A stretch of 64,000 nt of DNA from assembly GCA_025929185.1 (NCBI GenBank), contig JAICMO010000001.1:1-64000 (forward strand). The letters run 5' to 3'. Position 1 is the first letter of the stretch; each line of letters opens with the position of its first letter. This DNA comes from Pseudolabrys sp. (GTDB taxonomy: Bacteria; Pseudomonadota; Alphaproteobacteria; Rhizobiales; Xanthobacteraceae). Shown here one piece after another: positions 36,576-45,435 of the stretch. The notes beneath the pieces were generated by a model. That model did no database searches. It saw nothing but the letters and a program-made list of their open reading frames with translations, and had not been told where the DNA came from. The translations under genes and the position numbers were made by a program.

Positions 36576-37268
36576 ATGCAGCTCACGCCTGCTTCCGTCG
36601 CCCTTGTGCGGGGTGCAGCAGTCCAGCAGGTGCATCGCGCCGAAACGCACGAGATCGCTCCCGGGGCAGGGAGCGGCATGAATTCGCCGCCTACCATATT
36701 ACCGGCGGGACGCGTACTATTCTGGCAAGGCGACGACCAGCGGCAGCAGATCGAGATTTGTAAAGGCCTGGTACGCGCCGTACGGCTCTTCGGCAATGGA
36801 CGACGTCAGATTCTCGCATTCTACTGGCCAGGGGACATTATTCGGGCTATTCGCGGCTCATCCTACTCATATACGGCCGAAACGGTTAGCCAGTGCGAAT
36901 TGCGCTGGTGCAGCGAGGTGCACCTTGCTTGCGGCCCCACGAACCGATCCGGTGCGGATCAGATCCTCGGACAAGTCCTGCCGTTGCTCACGGCAATTGC
37001 CCAGAAAAGCACCGTCGCGCGTTTGGCGTGGTTTTTACTGCGGGTCCGGAATCATTTGCCCCCCGACCCCCGGATAGAAGGAGTGTTGAGGATCGTGTTT
37101 CCACGCGCCGATATCGCTGACTATCTGGGTATGTCAGTGGAAACTGTTTGTCGGACGTTGTCGGATTTCAAGACACGGCATCTGATCGATCTTCCAACCC
37201 GCAAAACTCTGCGGATTCGGGATGTCTCCCGCCTGCGAAAAATCGCGCAAGGGTGGTCGGCGTTCTGA
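36576..37268 (+). CDS. Crp/Fnr-family transcriptional regulator
   Basis: A 230-residue protein with an N-terminal cyclic-nucleotide-type beta-barrel (about 40-130: LPAGRVLFWQGDDQRQQIEI...) and a C-terminal winged helix with the Fnr/FixK-like recognition helix YLGMSVETVCRTLSDFKTRHLI. It lacks the N-terminal cysteine cluster of oxygen-sensing Fnr, so it resembles FixK-type regulators. It may start at residue 35 instead, at about 36678. It stands alone between the VanZ-like gene and the polysaccharide genes, and could regulate them or the formate-dehydrogenase operon. No matching binding site was picked out. Confidence 0.85.
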   Translation: MQLTPASVALVRGAAVQQVHRAETHEIAPGAGSGMNSPPTILPAGRVLFWQGDDQRQQIEICKGLVRAVRLFGNGRRQILAFYWPGDIIRAIRGSSYSYTAETVSQCELRWCSEVHLACGPTNRSGADQILGQVLPLLTAIAQKSTVARLAWFLLRVRNHLPPDPRIEGVLRIVFPRADIADYLGMSVETVCRTLSDFKTRHLIDLPTRKTLRIRDVSRLRKIAQGWSAF

Positions 37269-37336
37269 ACAAGACGTAAAAGGCGCCTAGCGCAGTATGC
37301 CTGCCTGACATTGTACGGCCCGCGGCATCGCTGAGC

Positions 37337-38533
37337 TCATCGAGCTGAGCGCGCGAGGCGCCTTGAAATCCGCCGCGAAACGAATCCAGCTCCCACCGCA
37401 AACCGCATCAGTGGACCGAAGCAATTGGCGGCGGCGGGACCGACGAAATAAAGTCCGGGAATTGACGATTCAAATTGCGAAGACAGAACGGGAGTCCATT
37501 CGACGTGTTGAAGACGGCCGCGGAGATCATCGTCGAGAAAGGTCAACGCACGCAAATCGACGCGATATCCAGTAGCTGCGATCACATGCTCCGTCGTAAG
37601 CCGCTTCTCGCCGCCACTAGCGGTTTGGAATCGCAGCTCCACATCAGAGTCGCGATGCGAGGCTTGCCGCAAGCGATGTCCTTCAATGATTTGAACGCGA
37701 CCCACCACCCGATCGTGCATGAACCAGCCGCCACCCGGCCCAAGATGATTCTTGACGATGCGCAAGCGGGTTTCGCGGGGAAGAAGATAGAATGCTAATG
37801 GTGCGTCGGTGTAGAATCGTGACCTCCACCCTGGTCCAATGCCGGACATTGGATTCCGTACTCGCTCGTGCAGCGGGCGCGGCAATTGCATTTTGGTCAT
37901 GAGAACGATGGCTCGGCGAGCGATGAGACGCACCTTGGCGCCTTGCTCGTGAACGAGTGCCGCCAAATCGATTGCCGATGCGCCTCCTCCGAGTACGATA
38001 ACGTCCTTGTTCTTCAGACCGGACAGATCTCCATAGTCGGCGCTGTGCGACCGGTGCTCCGGCGGAATTTTTTTGAGTTCGGCCGGCACGTTACGAAAGT
38101 AGGAAAGACCAACCGCTATCACGACATTTCGGGCCGCAAACGAGGTCCCATCATCAACGTCCAAATGGAACGCGGATGTGCCTGGATTGTGATGGATCGC
38201 GACGATATTTCTCTGCTCGAGATGAGGAACCAATCGTTCCTGAAATGCGCGACCGTAAGAGACAAAGACGTCGAGCGGAATAGGGTGACCCATATCGGCA
38301 TAGGGCAAAGCATTCTGCTTGCAGAAGTCCTGGAGGGTGAGTGTCGCTCCCGGATCAAAAAGGCTCGAAGCAAACCCTTCCGACTTGAGCAGCATTCCAC
38401 GCGGCATCTCCGTTTTCCAACTGTGCATGGCGTGGCCGAAAATTCGATGCTCGACACCTCGTTTCTGCAAAAAGGCGGAAATCGACAATCCGTATGGTCC
38501 AGCCCCTACGATGGCAGTACAAACTGATGGCAC
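37337..38533 (-). CDS. FAD/NAD(P)-dependent oxidoreductase, flavin-monooxygenase-like
   Basis: A 398-residue protein with two dinucleotide-binding loops, GAGPYG (10-15, FAD) and LGGGASAID (181-189, NAD(P)H), and a late ATGYRVDL motif. This is the pattern of flavin-containing monooxygenases and lysine/ornithine N-hydroxylase-like enzymes. It starts with GTG, one nucleotide after the stop of the ATP-grasp gene, so the two are one operon. It probably hydroxylates or oxidises a small molecule made or used by the ATP-grasp protein. Substrate not known. Confidence 0.87.
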   Translation of the reverse strand: MPSVCTAIVGAGPYGLSISAFLQKRGVEHRIFGHAMHSWKTEMPRGMLLKSEGFASSLFDPGATLTLQDFCKQNALPYADMGHPIPLDVFVSYGRAFQERLVPHLEQRNIVAIHHNPGTSAFHLDVDDGTSFAARNVVIAVGLSYFRNVPAELKKIPPEHRSHSADYGDLSGLKNKDVIVLGGGASAIDLAALVHEQGAKVRLIARRAIVLMTKMQLPRPLHERVRNPMSGIGPGWRSRFYTDAPLAFYLLPRETRLRIVKNHLGPGGGWFMHDRVVGRVQIIEGHRLRQASHRDSDVELRFQTASGGEKRLTTEHVIAATGYRVDLRALTFLDDDLRGRLQHVEWTPVLSSQFESSIPGLYFVGPAAANCFGPLMRFAVGAGFVSRRISRRLARSAR

Positions 38534-38534
38534 A

Positions 38535-39836
38535 CTATTCCTCCACGTTGCTAATCAACTCTAGCTGGTTGTGCGCTTGCTGCGCCGGGTCGCCCATGAG
38601 TTTCCGTGTATCCAGAGGGGCTGCACCGCGCTGGCGCAATTTTTTCCAAAACTGTCTCAGCAAGCCACCCTTGCTCGCCATCTTGAAGCAAGCGGCAATG
38701 AATTCTGGTTCTTCCCACGGGACGTCATGACGTCCTGACGTGAGGTGGGGGCTAAAGGGCGAGCGCAGCCACTCCTGCGGAAAGAGCGTAATGATTTCGT
38801 CGCTCGGATTCGCCGGTTTAGCCGCTGTCACGGCTCCGGTCAGATGCTGAAAAAGTTGAGCGGGCAGCGAAGTACCGTCGCGCAATTTCAAGTGACAAAT
38901 CGGTGTAACGCGTGGGTTCATCTCGAGAAGCCATGCCCGGCCTTCATCATCGATAATGAAGTCGAAGCCTACGAATCCCGACAACTTCAGGTGATCGACT
39001 AGCACGGCGGCAGCTCGCGTCATTTCAGGATGGTCAATGACACGAACCACTGTGGCAGGTCCAGTCTCATATAACGTTGCGAGTGCCTCGACACTGATAC
39101 CATTGAGAATTTGTCCATGCAGGCAAAACACCGCGCGATTCGCAGGCCGGCCAGCTATATATGGCTGCGTCGTAACGACACGCCGATAATGCGGAGGGAA
39201 GTAGCGCGCCAACGGCGTCTCGCGCGCCGCGACACGCGTGAATGCGTTACTCCACATGAGATCGTGAAACGATCTGCGCGCTTGCTGCTCATTGGATGCG
39301 ATGCGGACGCCATTGCCTCCCCATGACCCATCCGCCTTCAATACGATTGGAAAAGTGCTAGAGGCCAGTTGCCGAACGAGAGCCGCCTCATCGGGTATGA
39401 TTGTCGTCTCAGGACATCGAATCCCGCTCGCCCATGCCACTTGCATGAAGTTGCTTTTGGCCGCCGCGACTGCGAATGAACTCGGCTCGCCGAGCGAGAA
39501 TTCGATCAGCTTTTGAATTCGCTGCGAAACCGAATTAATGGAGAGCCGTTCGCGCCCATGCAACCGATGCAGATCGAGAATGGCTTGGTCATCGGAGCCG
39601 ACAACGATCGAAGGCGCCCAGGATACGATTGCATTTCGCAACGATATGAGCGGTGCGACGGCAAGATAGCGATAGTGACGAGCGATCGCCCGTGTTGTCC
39701 GAACGAGATCGCCCGTCGGGGAAAGTGCGGCGACGTCGAATCCGGCCGCCTTTAGTCCAAGGGCCACGCGAACCCCGAGCGGCCATGACTTTGTGGTTAT
39801 AATAAGCGCCCTGGGGGATGTTACCTCTTTGGCCAT
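38535..39836 (-). CDS. ATP-grasp domain ligase
   Basis: A 433-residue cytoplasmic protein with a preATP-grasp Rossmann part (ALIITTKSWPLGVRVALGLKAAG, near the N-terminus) and an ATP-grasp core. The core shows PIVLKADGSWGGNGVRI (ATP lysine and glycine loop) and VGFDFIIDDEGRAWLLEMNPR (metal-binding Glu/Asn). Such proteins join a carboxylate to an amine or thiol. I chose the ATG at 39836, in front of the first strand; the frame extends 16 codons further. It forms a two-gene unit with the FAD oxidoreductase and is divergent from the methyltransferase. The product could be a small peptide-like molecule or an amino-acid decoration of a glycan. Confidence 0.85.
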   Translation of the reverse strand: MAKEVTSPRALIITTKSWPLGVRVALGLKAAGFDVAALSPTGDLVRTTRAIARHYRYLAVAPLISLRNAIVSWAPSIVVGSDDQAILDLHRLHGRERLSINSVSQRIQKLIEFSLGEPSSFAVAAAKSNFMQVAWASGIRCPETTIIPDEAALVRQLASSTFPIVLKADGSWGGNGVRIASNEQQARRSFHDLMWSNAFTRVAARETPLARYFPPHYRRVVTTQPYIAGRPANRAVFCLHGQILNGISVEALATLYETGPATVVRVIDHPEMTRAAAVLVDHLKLSGFVGFDFIIDDEGRAWLLEMNPRVTPICHLKLRDGTSLPAQLFQHLTGAVTAAKPANPSDEIITLFPQEWLRSPFSPHLTSGRHDVPWEEPEFIAACFKMASKGGLLRQFWKKLRQRGAAPLDTRKLMGDPAQQAHNQLELISNVEE

Positions 39837-40096
39837 CGACGTGTATGCGTCCAGGGCGGAGGGTGGCCAAGAACCACCGTTCAAGTTTACGATTTTTGGG
39901 CCAAATTCCGGCTCCCGTCAATTCGGCCTCCTGCGATCTCGAGTTAAAACGAGACGAGCATTTCAACACGAGAAGAGGGAATATCGCCGACGCCGTTTGG
40001 GCAGAGTATAACTGGTCAAAACGCCGCAGCGCGGCCGCGGGCATGAGCCGCCGCCTGGACGGAACCTCGACCGGATTTCAGAGCGCGGAAGGAGCT

Positions 40097-40867
40097 ATGT
40101 CATTTTCGCCATTACACCGAAAATTAAAGGCGGTGACGCAAGAGAGTTCGTTGCGCGCAGCCCAAACCTATCTCACCGATCATTTCGGCGATTCATCCAT
40201 AATGGTCTATGAGGCGGGAGGTGGCTCCGACAGCTACCTTCCTCTCGACAGGCTGCAGGTCACCAATGTTCTGGTGGTAGATATCGATTTTGGTCAACTC
40301 AAACGAAATGAATATTCCAAATGGAAAGTAAAAGGCGACGTACAAAGCTGTGCGTTTAAGGAGGGGTCGTTCGACCTTATTGTCTGCTATAACGTCATCG
40401 AACACCTTGACGCGCCGGATGCAGCGATCCGTTTGTTTTATGAGGCGCTCGCTCCTGGTGGCTTGCTATTTATCGGAGCCCCCAACCCCAGTTCGCTCAC
40501 TGGACTCATTACAAAATACACCCCCCATCTCCTTCACGTCGCTTACTACAAGTATTTGAGGGGTTGGGAGGATGCCGGAAAGCCCGGCTTCGCTCCGTTC
40601 CCGACCGTCTACAGCCCAATTGTGAAGCCGGAGCGGCTTAAGAAATTCTGCGTCGAACTGGGATTCCACATCGAGTATTTCTGCGAATATCGCAGCTCCC
40701 ATTACGCGTCGATTGAAGAATCGAATCCTCTGCTTGGCCGGCTGCTCATCGGACTAACCGGAGTGCTCAATGCAATGACGTTTGGAACCCGCGACTTAAC
40801 AAATGGTGATTATCACCTGATTGCGCGGAAATCAGGCTCGACACTCTCGCGTCGCGCGCGCGTCTAA
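40097..40867 (+). CDS. Class I SAM-dependent methyltransferase
   Basis: A 256-residue methyltransferase. Motif I reads VYEAGGGSDSYLPL, and the FDLIVCYNVIEHLDAPDAAI block and APGGLLFIGAPNPSSL follow, as in Methyltransf_11 proteins. GGAAGGAG sits 5 nt before the ATG at 40097, making this the clear start although the frame is open further upstream. It is divergent from the ATP-grasp gene (260 nt) and convergent with the Wzz-like gene. It could methylate a sugar of the exopolysaccharide or the product of the ATP-grasp/FAD pair. Confidence 0.87.
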   Translation: MSFSPLHRKLKAVTQESSLRAAQTYLTDHFGDSSIMVYEAGGGSDSYLPLDRLQVTNVLVVDIDFGQLKRNEYSKWKVKGDVQSCAFKEGSFDLIVCYNVIEHLDAPDAAIRLFYEALAPGGLLFIGAPNPSSLTGLITKYTPHLLHVAYYKYLRGWEDAGKPGFAPFPTVYSPIVKPERLKKFCVELGFHIEYFCEYRSSHYASIEESNPLLGRLLIGLTGVLNAMTFGTRDLTNGDYHLIARKSGSTLSRRARV

Positions 40868-40892
40868 TCCGAACAAATCGATATAGCGGCGA

Positions 40893-42077
40893 TCACGATA
40901 ATTTAGCCAGTTTGGCATGACGTTGCTCCATGATGAGGGCCGCCAAAAGGCCCAAGCTGAAGCCGCCCACCAGGGAAAGGGCGATCGTGAAGAGTACCTT
41001 GGGTGAGCTCGGCGTAAGCGGCGGAAGCGCTTCGGTTACAATGCGGGCGTCCGTCACAGGAAAGGATTGTTGCTGAATGGTTTGAACGTAGCGGCTGAGA
41101 AATCCCTCGTATATCGATTTGTAGGTCTGTGCCTGAGCATCAAGTTCGCGCAGTCGAACTTGGCCTTCACGGGTAGCCGCAGCATTTTCCGATTTAAAAG
41201 TTTCGACAGTCCGGAATGCATTGCTCATCTGCCGTGACAGCTCTTGGATGCGGTCTTGAAGCCAAGCTCCGGCTTGTCGGCTCTGCTCGATCCGTGCGTC
41301 CAGCTGATCCTGAATATACGCCTTTGCCACCTCGTTAGCGATCTTAGCCGCCTTATTCGGATTGACCGACGTAAATGCAATTTCGACTACGTAGCTTTGA
41401 CCCAATCGGCGGACGCTCAAAACGCGTTTGAACTTTGCCAGCGCTCGCTGCAATTTTTCATTTTCGAGATTTTCTCGTGAGGAACGGCCCAACAGATCGA
41501 AGCTTAAGGCAGCTTTGAAGTCGCTCAGCAGGCGCCTGACGGTTGCTATGGTGGGGCGAGTGTTGTCATTTTGCAGGGCGTCAATGCTTGTACTCGCAGA
41601 TGTCAGGAACTGATTTCCCGTGAATTCCGGATCCTCTTCGAGTTTGAGTTTCTGTATTACCGAAAGTGCGATCCGCTCCGCCTTTATTGTCTCGACTTGG
41701 CTTTCCACAACGGCAATGTCGACGAGGGCATCTGGAGCCGTTTCACTTTGAAAGCCATGAGACCGCTTGGTATCCACGACGAGGGCTGCGATCGCCGTGT
41801 AGCGCGCCGGAGCGACCGCCAAATAGAGCAATCCCATACAAAGGAAAAAGCCAACGCACGCGGCAATAACCAATTTGTGCCGCTGCAACAGATTCCAGAT
41901 CAAGAGCAGCGGCCAGTTGTCACGTGGACGATGCTGTTGGACGAAAACGGGCGTCTCTCCCCGTTTCGCCGTCATCAGCATTGGGTCAACCTCGATCTGT
42001 TCACGTGCCGATGCAGCATCATTATTGGCTGTTCGAGTGCGTGTTGGCGCTGTCTTTTTGCTCGGCGTCGCCGACAT
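40893..42077 (-). CDS. Wzz-like polysaccharide chain-length/export protein (no kinase domain)
   Basis: A 394-residue polysaccharide co-polymerase. Two membrane helices (about residues 65-85 and near the C-terminus, FTIALSLVGGFSLGLLAALIM) flank a long periplasmic part with a coiled coil around DARIEQSRQAGAWLQDRIQELSRQM. The Wzz motif before the second helix is PPLTPSSPKVLF. No Walker motifs follow, so there is no tyrosine kinase domain as in Wzc/ExoP. The ATG at 42077 lies inside the end of the ExoF-like gene (56-nt overlap). It sets chain length for the Wzx/Wzy system here. Confidence 0.87.
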   Translation of the reverse strand: MSATPSKKTAPTRTRTANNDAASAREQIEVDPMLMTAKRGETPVFVQQHRPRDNWPLLLIWNLLQRHKLVIAACVGFFLCMGLLYLAVAPARYTAIAALVVDTKRSHGFQSETAPDALVDIAVVESQVETIKAERIALSVIQKLKLEEDPEFTGNQFLTSASTSIDALQNDNTRPTIATVRRLLSDFKAALSFDLLGRSSRENLENEKLQRALAKFKRVLSVRRLGQSYVVEIAFTSVNPNKAAKIANEVAKAYIQDQLDARIEQSRQAGAWLQDRIQELSRQMSNAFRTVETFKSENAAATREGQVRLRELDAQAQTYKSIYEGFLSRYVQTIQQQSFPVTDARIVTEALPPLTPSSPKVLFTIALSLVGGFSLGLLAALIMEQRHAKLAKLS

Positions 42078-43368
42078 ACTCTGTCCTAATCGCCACTTCG
42101 ACAAGATCGCCGGGTTGAAGTTCGGTGTACTCCTCCGCATCGATGCGCTCACGATGCCCGCCGGCAGTTCGGAAGATCACGAGCTTTGGTCGCCCGCTTT
42201 CGCCATGAGCAAGCTGCGATCGAAGTATTCCGGTATATGCAAGCTTCTCTTTAACGCCTTGTATTTGAGAGCTCAGCTTCTCAAGGTTGACCTTCGCGTC
42301 CTCCAGTTCGCGCACCAGCGTCGATCGTCGCTCTTCAGGCAATTTCTGTAGTTTCCGATTGAGGTCCTGCCGCTCCCTGACAGCTTGGCCGAGCATCGAC
42401 CCGGTCTGCAGAGCGCTCGTGGAAGAAAGCAGCGCCATGCGACGAGCCTCGGTAACGCGTGTGAAGGGAAGCGTGCCTTTCTCCGACAGCGTCCGAATTC
42501 TCTTGAGTTCGTCAAGATCGGCACCAGCCCCGTCCTGCTCTTTTCGCTCTTGATCGGACAAGGTTGTGACGCGTTTGGCTACGGAGTTGATAGCGTTCTG
42601 AAGATATGATTTTTCATTTTCAAAATCGGTCGATCGAAGCCTAAGCTGCTCCGCCTCCGCCTTGGCGATGTCATTCAGGATAGAAAGCGGAACTTGTGGA
42701 ATATCGACCGCCTTATTTTGGTCCAGAGCGCTTTTGTTGTTCTGCAATTCTGCTTGCAATCGGAGCGTGATCGCGAATTGCTTCGCGTACTCCAACTGTA
42801 GCGAATGCAGCTGACTGTTGAAATCTGCGGCGTCCAGAAATGGATTATTCATGCGGAACCGCATGATCTCGTAGCCGCCGGCGAGCGCGATTGCCTGGTG
42901 AACCGTCATTCCCGGTCGATATTCCTGCTCTCCCGGCTTGCTGACGTCTCCATTGAGGTAAACCGGCCGATATTGCGCGACCTTCAAATTGATTTCGTCA
43001 GGTGCAATGACGATCGGATATTCTCGTCCCTCTGGTGAGCGGCGGCGAAACACCTTGGTTGGCAACAGCGCTTGGATTTTTGAGCGCAGATCGGCGAGCG
43101 TTAAACCCGCAGCCGGAAGCTGACCGAGAAGCGAAAACGAGACCTGGCCGTCGAGGCCGATCATGCTTTTTTGGCCAATATCGGGGACGCCGGCCGCCGA
43201 CAATTCGACCACGTCACCGCGTTGTAGATGATACTCCGCTTTGGCCGGCCAAAACGGTGTGAGTACGGCGAAGAATAGGACCAACCAAGCGGCCCTTGAC
43301 GGCACGGTCGGCGCTCGAAATGCGGGACGCGAAAAGCCGGTCATTGCGGCCACGATCCGATCCTCCAC
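42022..43368 (-). CDS. ExoF-like polysaccharide export protein
   Basis: A 448-residue exported protein. A hydrophobic segment near residues 27-43 ends at KAE. A Poly_export/SLBB part follows (YHLQRGDVVELSAAGVPDIGQ, GLTLADLRSKIQALL, YLNGDVSKPGEQEYRPGMTVHQAIALAGG). A long coiled coil (about 185-390) and a C-terminal beta segment come last. This layout matches ExoF of rhizobia. It lies in one unit with the Wzz-like gene. It would bridge the periplasm between the co-polymerase and an outer-membrane channel. It is divergent from the WecG-like gene. Confidence 0.87.
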   Translation of the reverse strand: MEDRIVAAMTGFSRPAFRAPTVPSRAAWLVLFFAVLTPFWPAKAEYHLQRGDVVELSAAGVPDIGQKSMIGLDGQVSFSLLGQLPAAGLTLADLRSKIQALLPTKVFRRRSPEGREYPIVIAPDEINLKVAQYRPVYLNGDVSKPGEQEYRPGMTVHQAIALAGGYEIMRFRMNNPFLDAADFNSQLHSLQLEYAKQFAITLRLQAELQNNKSALDQNKAVDIPQVPLSILNDIAKAEAEQLRLRSTDFENEKSYLQNAINSVAKRVTTLSDQERKEQDGAGADLDELKRIRTLSEKGTLPFTRVTEARRMALLSSTSALQTGSMLGQAVRERQDLNRKLQKLPEERRSTLVRELEDAKVNLEKLSSQIQGVKEKLAYTGILRSQLAHGESGRPKLVIFRTAGGHRERIDAEEYTELQPGDLVEVAIRTEYVGDAEQKDSANTHSNSQ

Positions 43369-43648
43369 GCGTCAGGGGAACTTAACGGCCGCCCGGATGC
43401 TTCCAGCATCCGAGCAATTTGCCGTTTTGTCGTGCGACTGGGCTGAATTGGATTCCCCATTAGCGTGAGGCTTAAAACGCGTATTGCGGTCCTCTGGTTC
43501 CATGATTCTCCGCTGTCAGGGTGCATTTGACCCCCGTTATAGGTGCGCCCGGGGCGGCGCGAATTGCGATCGGTCATAAACCTCGGCACACCCGTGTTGA
43601 ATAGTTCCCATCGTCTGGAAGGCCCCGTTTGCCGGGGCGGATGAGGAT
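43369..43648. promoter_or_regulatory. Divergent regulatory region with a leader hairpin
   Basis: A 280-bp gap between the ExoF-Wzz genes and the WecG-GT2-Wzy genes should hold both promoters. A perfect 6-bp stem (43622-43627 with 43633-43638, loop TTTGC) lies just upstream of the GAGG site of the WecG-like gene and may affect its translation. No -35/-10 pair or regulator dyad could be fixed by eye. Confidence 0.45.
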
Positions 43649-44428
43649 ATGACGATGTCTGAAGAGCCGGTGCGCCGTGTGCCACGTGCATTGATCGGGG
43701 GCATCTCAATTGCCGCGCTAAGTCGCGCAGAAACCGCAGATTTGATCATCGCGACGGCGGGTAGGCGGACGCGCCGCCGCGGGCCGCCGCCGTTGTTTAC
43801 CTCGGCGAACGGGGAGGTTCTGTCTCGTTGCGCTCGTTCGACCGAGATTCGGAGACTGTTCTGTGACGCCGATCTCGTGAGCGCAGACGGACAGCCGCTC
43901 GTTTTTGCCTCTCGTTGGCTTTCACAGCGCCCATTGGTTGAGAGGGTTGCGACGACGGACTTGTTTCATGACGTTGCTATCCGTGCTGCCCGCCGGAAAA
44001 TGAGTTTTGCGTTCTACGGCGCAACCGAAGGGGAATGCCAGGCCGCGGTCGACAACGTCCAGCGTCATTACCCGGATGTCCGCATACTGATCCACTCGCA
44101 TGGTTTCCTGGATGATCGGCAGGAATTCGAATTTGTGAAAAAGGTTTCGAAGCTGAAACCGGATATTCTCTGGGTGTGTCTCGGCATTCCGCGCGAGCAA
44201 GCTTTCTACTACCGCAGACGACAGGTTCTGCGGGGTGTCGGCTTGATCAAAACCGGGGGTGGCCTGCTGAACTTCCTCTCAGGCACGGCCAGTCGTGCGC
44301 CGCTCATTTGGCAAGTTAGTGGCTTCGAGTGGCTTTATCGTCTCCTGCGTGAACCTCGTCGGCTTTTTTGGCGTTATGCGCTGACAAATCCACATTCGCT
44401 GATGTTGTTAATTACACAAACGCGATAG
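43649..44428 (+). CDS. WecG/TagA/CpsF-family glycosyltransferase
   Basis: A 259-residue GT26 transferase. The active-site part reads LVSADGQPLVFASRWL, and further family blocks are SFAFYGATEGECQAA, PDILWVCLGIPREQAFYYRRR and GVGLIKTGGGLLNFLSGTASRAP, then a basic C-terminus that binds the membrane. Such enzymes add ManNAc, glucose or a uronic acid to an undecaprenyl-diphosphate sugar as the second sugar of a repeat unit. The ATG two codons downstream (43655) has better spacing to GAGG and may be the true start. It begins a three-gene plus-strand unit with a GT2 and a Wzy-like protein. Confidence 0.9.
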   Translation: MTMSEEPVRRVPRALIGGISIAALSRAETADLIIATAGRRTRRRGPPPLFTSANGEVLSRCARSTEIRRLFCDADLVSADGQPLVFASRWLSQRPLVERVATTDLFHDVAIRAARRKMSFAFYGATEGECQAAVDNVQRHYPDVRILIHSHGFLDDRQEFEFVKKVSKLKPDILWVCLGIPREQAFYYRRRQVLRGVGLIKTGGGLLNFLSGTASRAPLIWQVSGFEWLYRLLREPRRLFWRYALTNPHSLMLLITQTR

Positions 44429-44448
44429 CGGCTATGGACAGATTCTGA

Positions 44449-45435
44449 ATGCTGAGCTCGAGCTTCGCGCAAACCGACCTCCCGATGGAACCTAGCGCTC
44501 AGATATCGAGCGTAATCTGTATTCCGACGTTTCGTCGCCCCGAGCTTCTTCGCCAAACGCTCCGATCCCTCGTAGCATTGTCCGAAACACCGCGATACGG
44601 ATGTGTTGTCGTCGATAACGATGTAATCGAGCGGGCTGGTGCTCGAGTGGTTGCCAAAATGACATTCGGCTCAATGCCGGTCATGTGCGCTGTCGAGCCG
44701 TCTCAGGGGAACTGCCAAGCAATTAATACCTGCTTTCGTCTCGCACTGTCGCGCTTTCCCCGGGCCGAATACATCCTGATGATCGATGACGACGAGTGGG
44801 CATCTGAGCGATGGCTATTTTGGATGATTACTGCGGCCGAGCTGTCGGGGGCCGACATCGTTGGCGGCCCCGTGTTTCCTGTTTTTTCAGACCCGAGCAA
44901 GCAACACCTAGCCCACCATCCCGTATTTCGTCCTGCATACGATTGCACCGGCGAGGTCCCTACGATCTATGGGACCGGAAATTGCCTCATCCGCAGAAGC
45001 GTGTTCGAAAAGATGGGTGATTCTCCCTTAGACGAGGCATTCACATTTCTTGGAGGCGGCGATACCGATTTCTTTTTGCGATGCGCGCGTGCAGGTTTGC
45101 GATTCTTTTGGGAGCAACGTGCCGAAATCTTCGAACATGTCTCACCCGAAAGGACTACCACACGATGGGTGCTGGCCCGCAGTTTGCGGATCGGAGCGAT
45201 CAACTATTGTGTCGATCGGAAGAAAGGAGGCTTGTACCGATATCGCACTTTCGTGACAATGAAATCAGTAGCGGTGTTGGCGAAATCGATCATTGAGTTC
45301 GTCCCCGCGTTGATCAGAAGCCGCAGCGTGATTATTGCGTCGCATGGCGCCTTTGTCGCGCTGGGACGTCTGCTTGCCGAGGTTGGTCTCGTTCCTCAGC
45401 AGTACAAGAGTCGAAAAGTGCCAACAGGACAATGA
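44449..45435 (+). CDS. Family 2 glycosyltransferase
   Basis: A 328-residue GT-A glycosyltransferase. It shows VICIPTFRRPELLRQTLRSL at the nucleotide-binding strand, then VVVDND, the DxD-type metal motif in YILMIDDDEWASERWL, and a GGGDTDFFLRCARAG block with the catalytic aspartate region. It has no clear membrane helices. It adds one sugar of the repeat unit on the cytoplasmic side. It overlaps the O-antigen-ligase-like gene by 4 nt (ATGA), so they are coupled. Confidence 0.9.
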   Translation: MLSSSFAQTDLPMEPSAQISSVICIPTFRRPELLRQTLRSLVALSETPRYGCVVVDNDVIERAGARVVAKMTFGSMPVMCAVEPSQGNCQAINTCFRLALSRFPRAEYILMIDDDEWASERWLFWMITAAELSGADIVGGPVFPVFSDPSKQHLAHHPVFRPAYDCTGEVPTIYGTGNCLIRRSVFEKMGDSPLDEAFTFLGGGDTDFFLRCARAGLRFFWEQRAEIFEHVSPERTTTRWVLARSLRIGAINYCVDRKKGGLYRYRTFVTMKSVAVLAKSIIEFVPALIRSRSVIIASHGAFVALGRLLAEVGLVPQQYKSRKVPTGQ

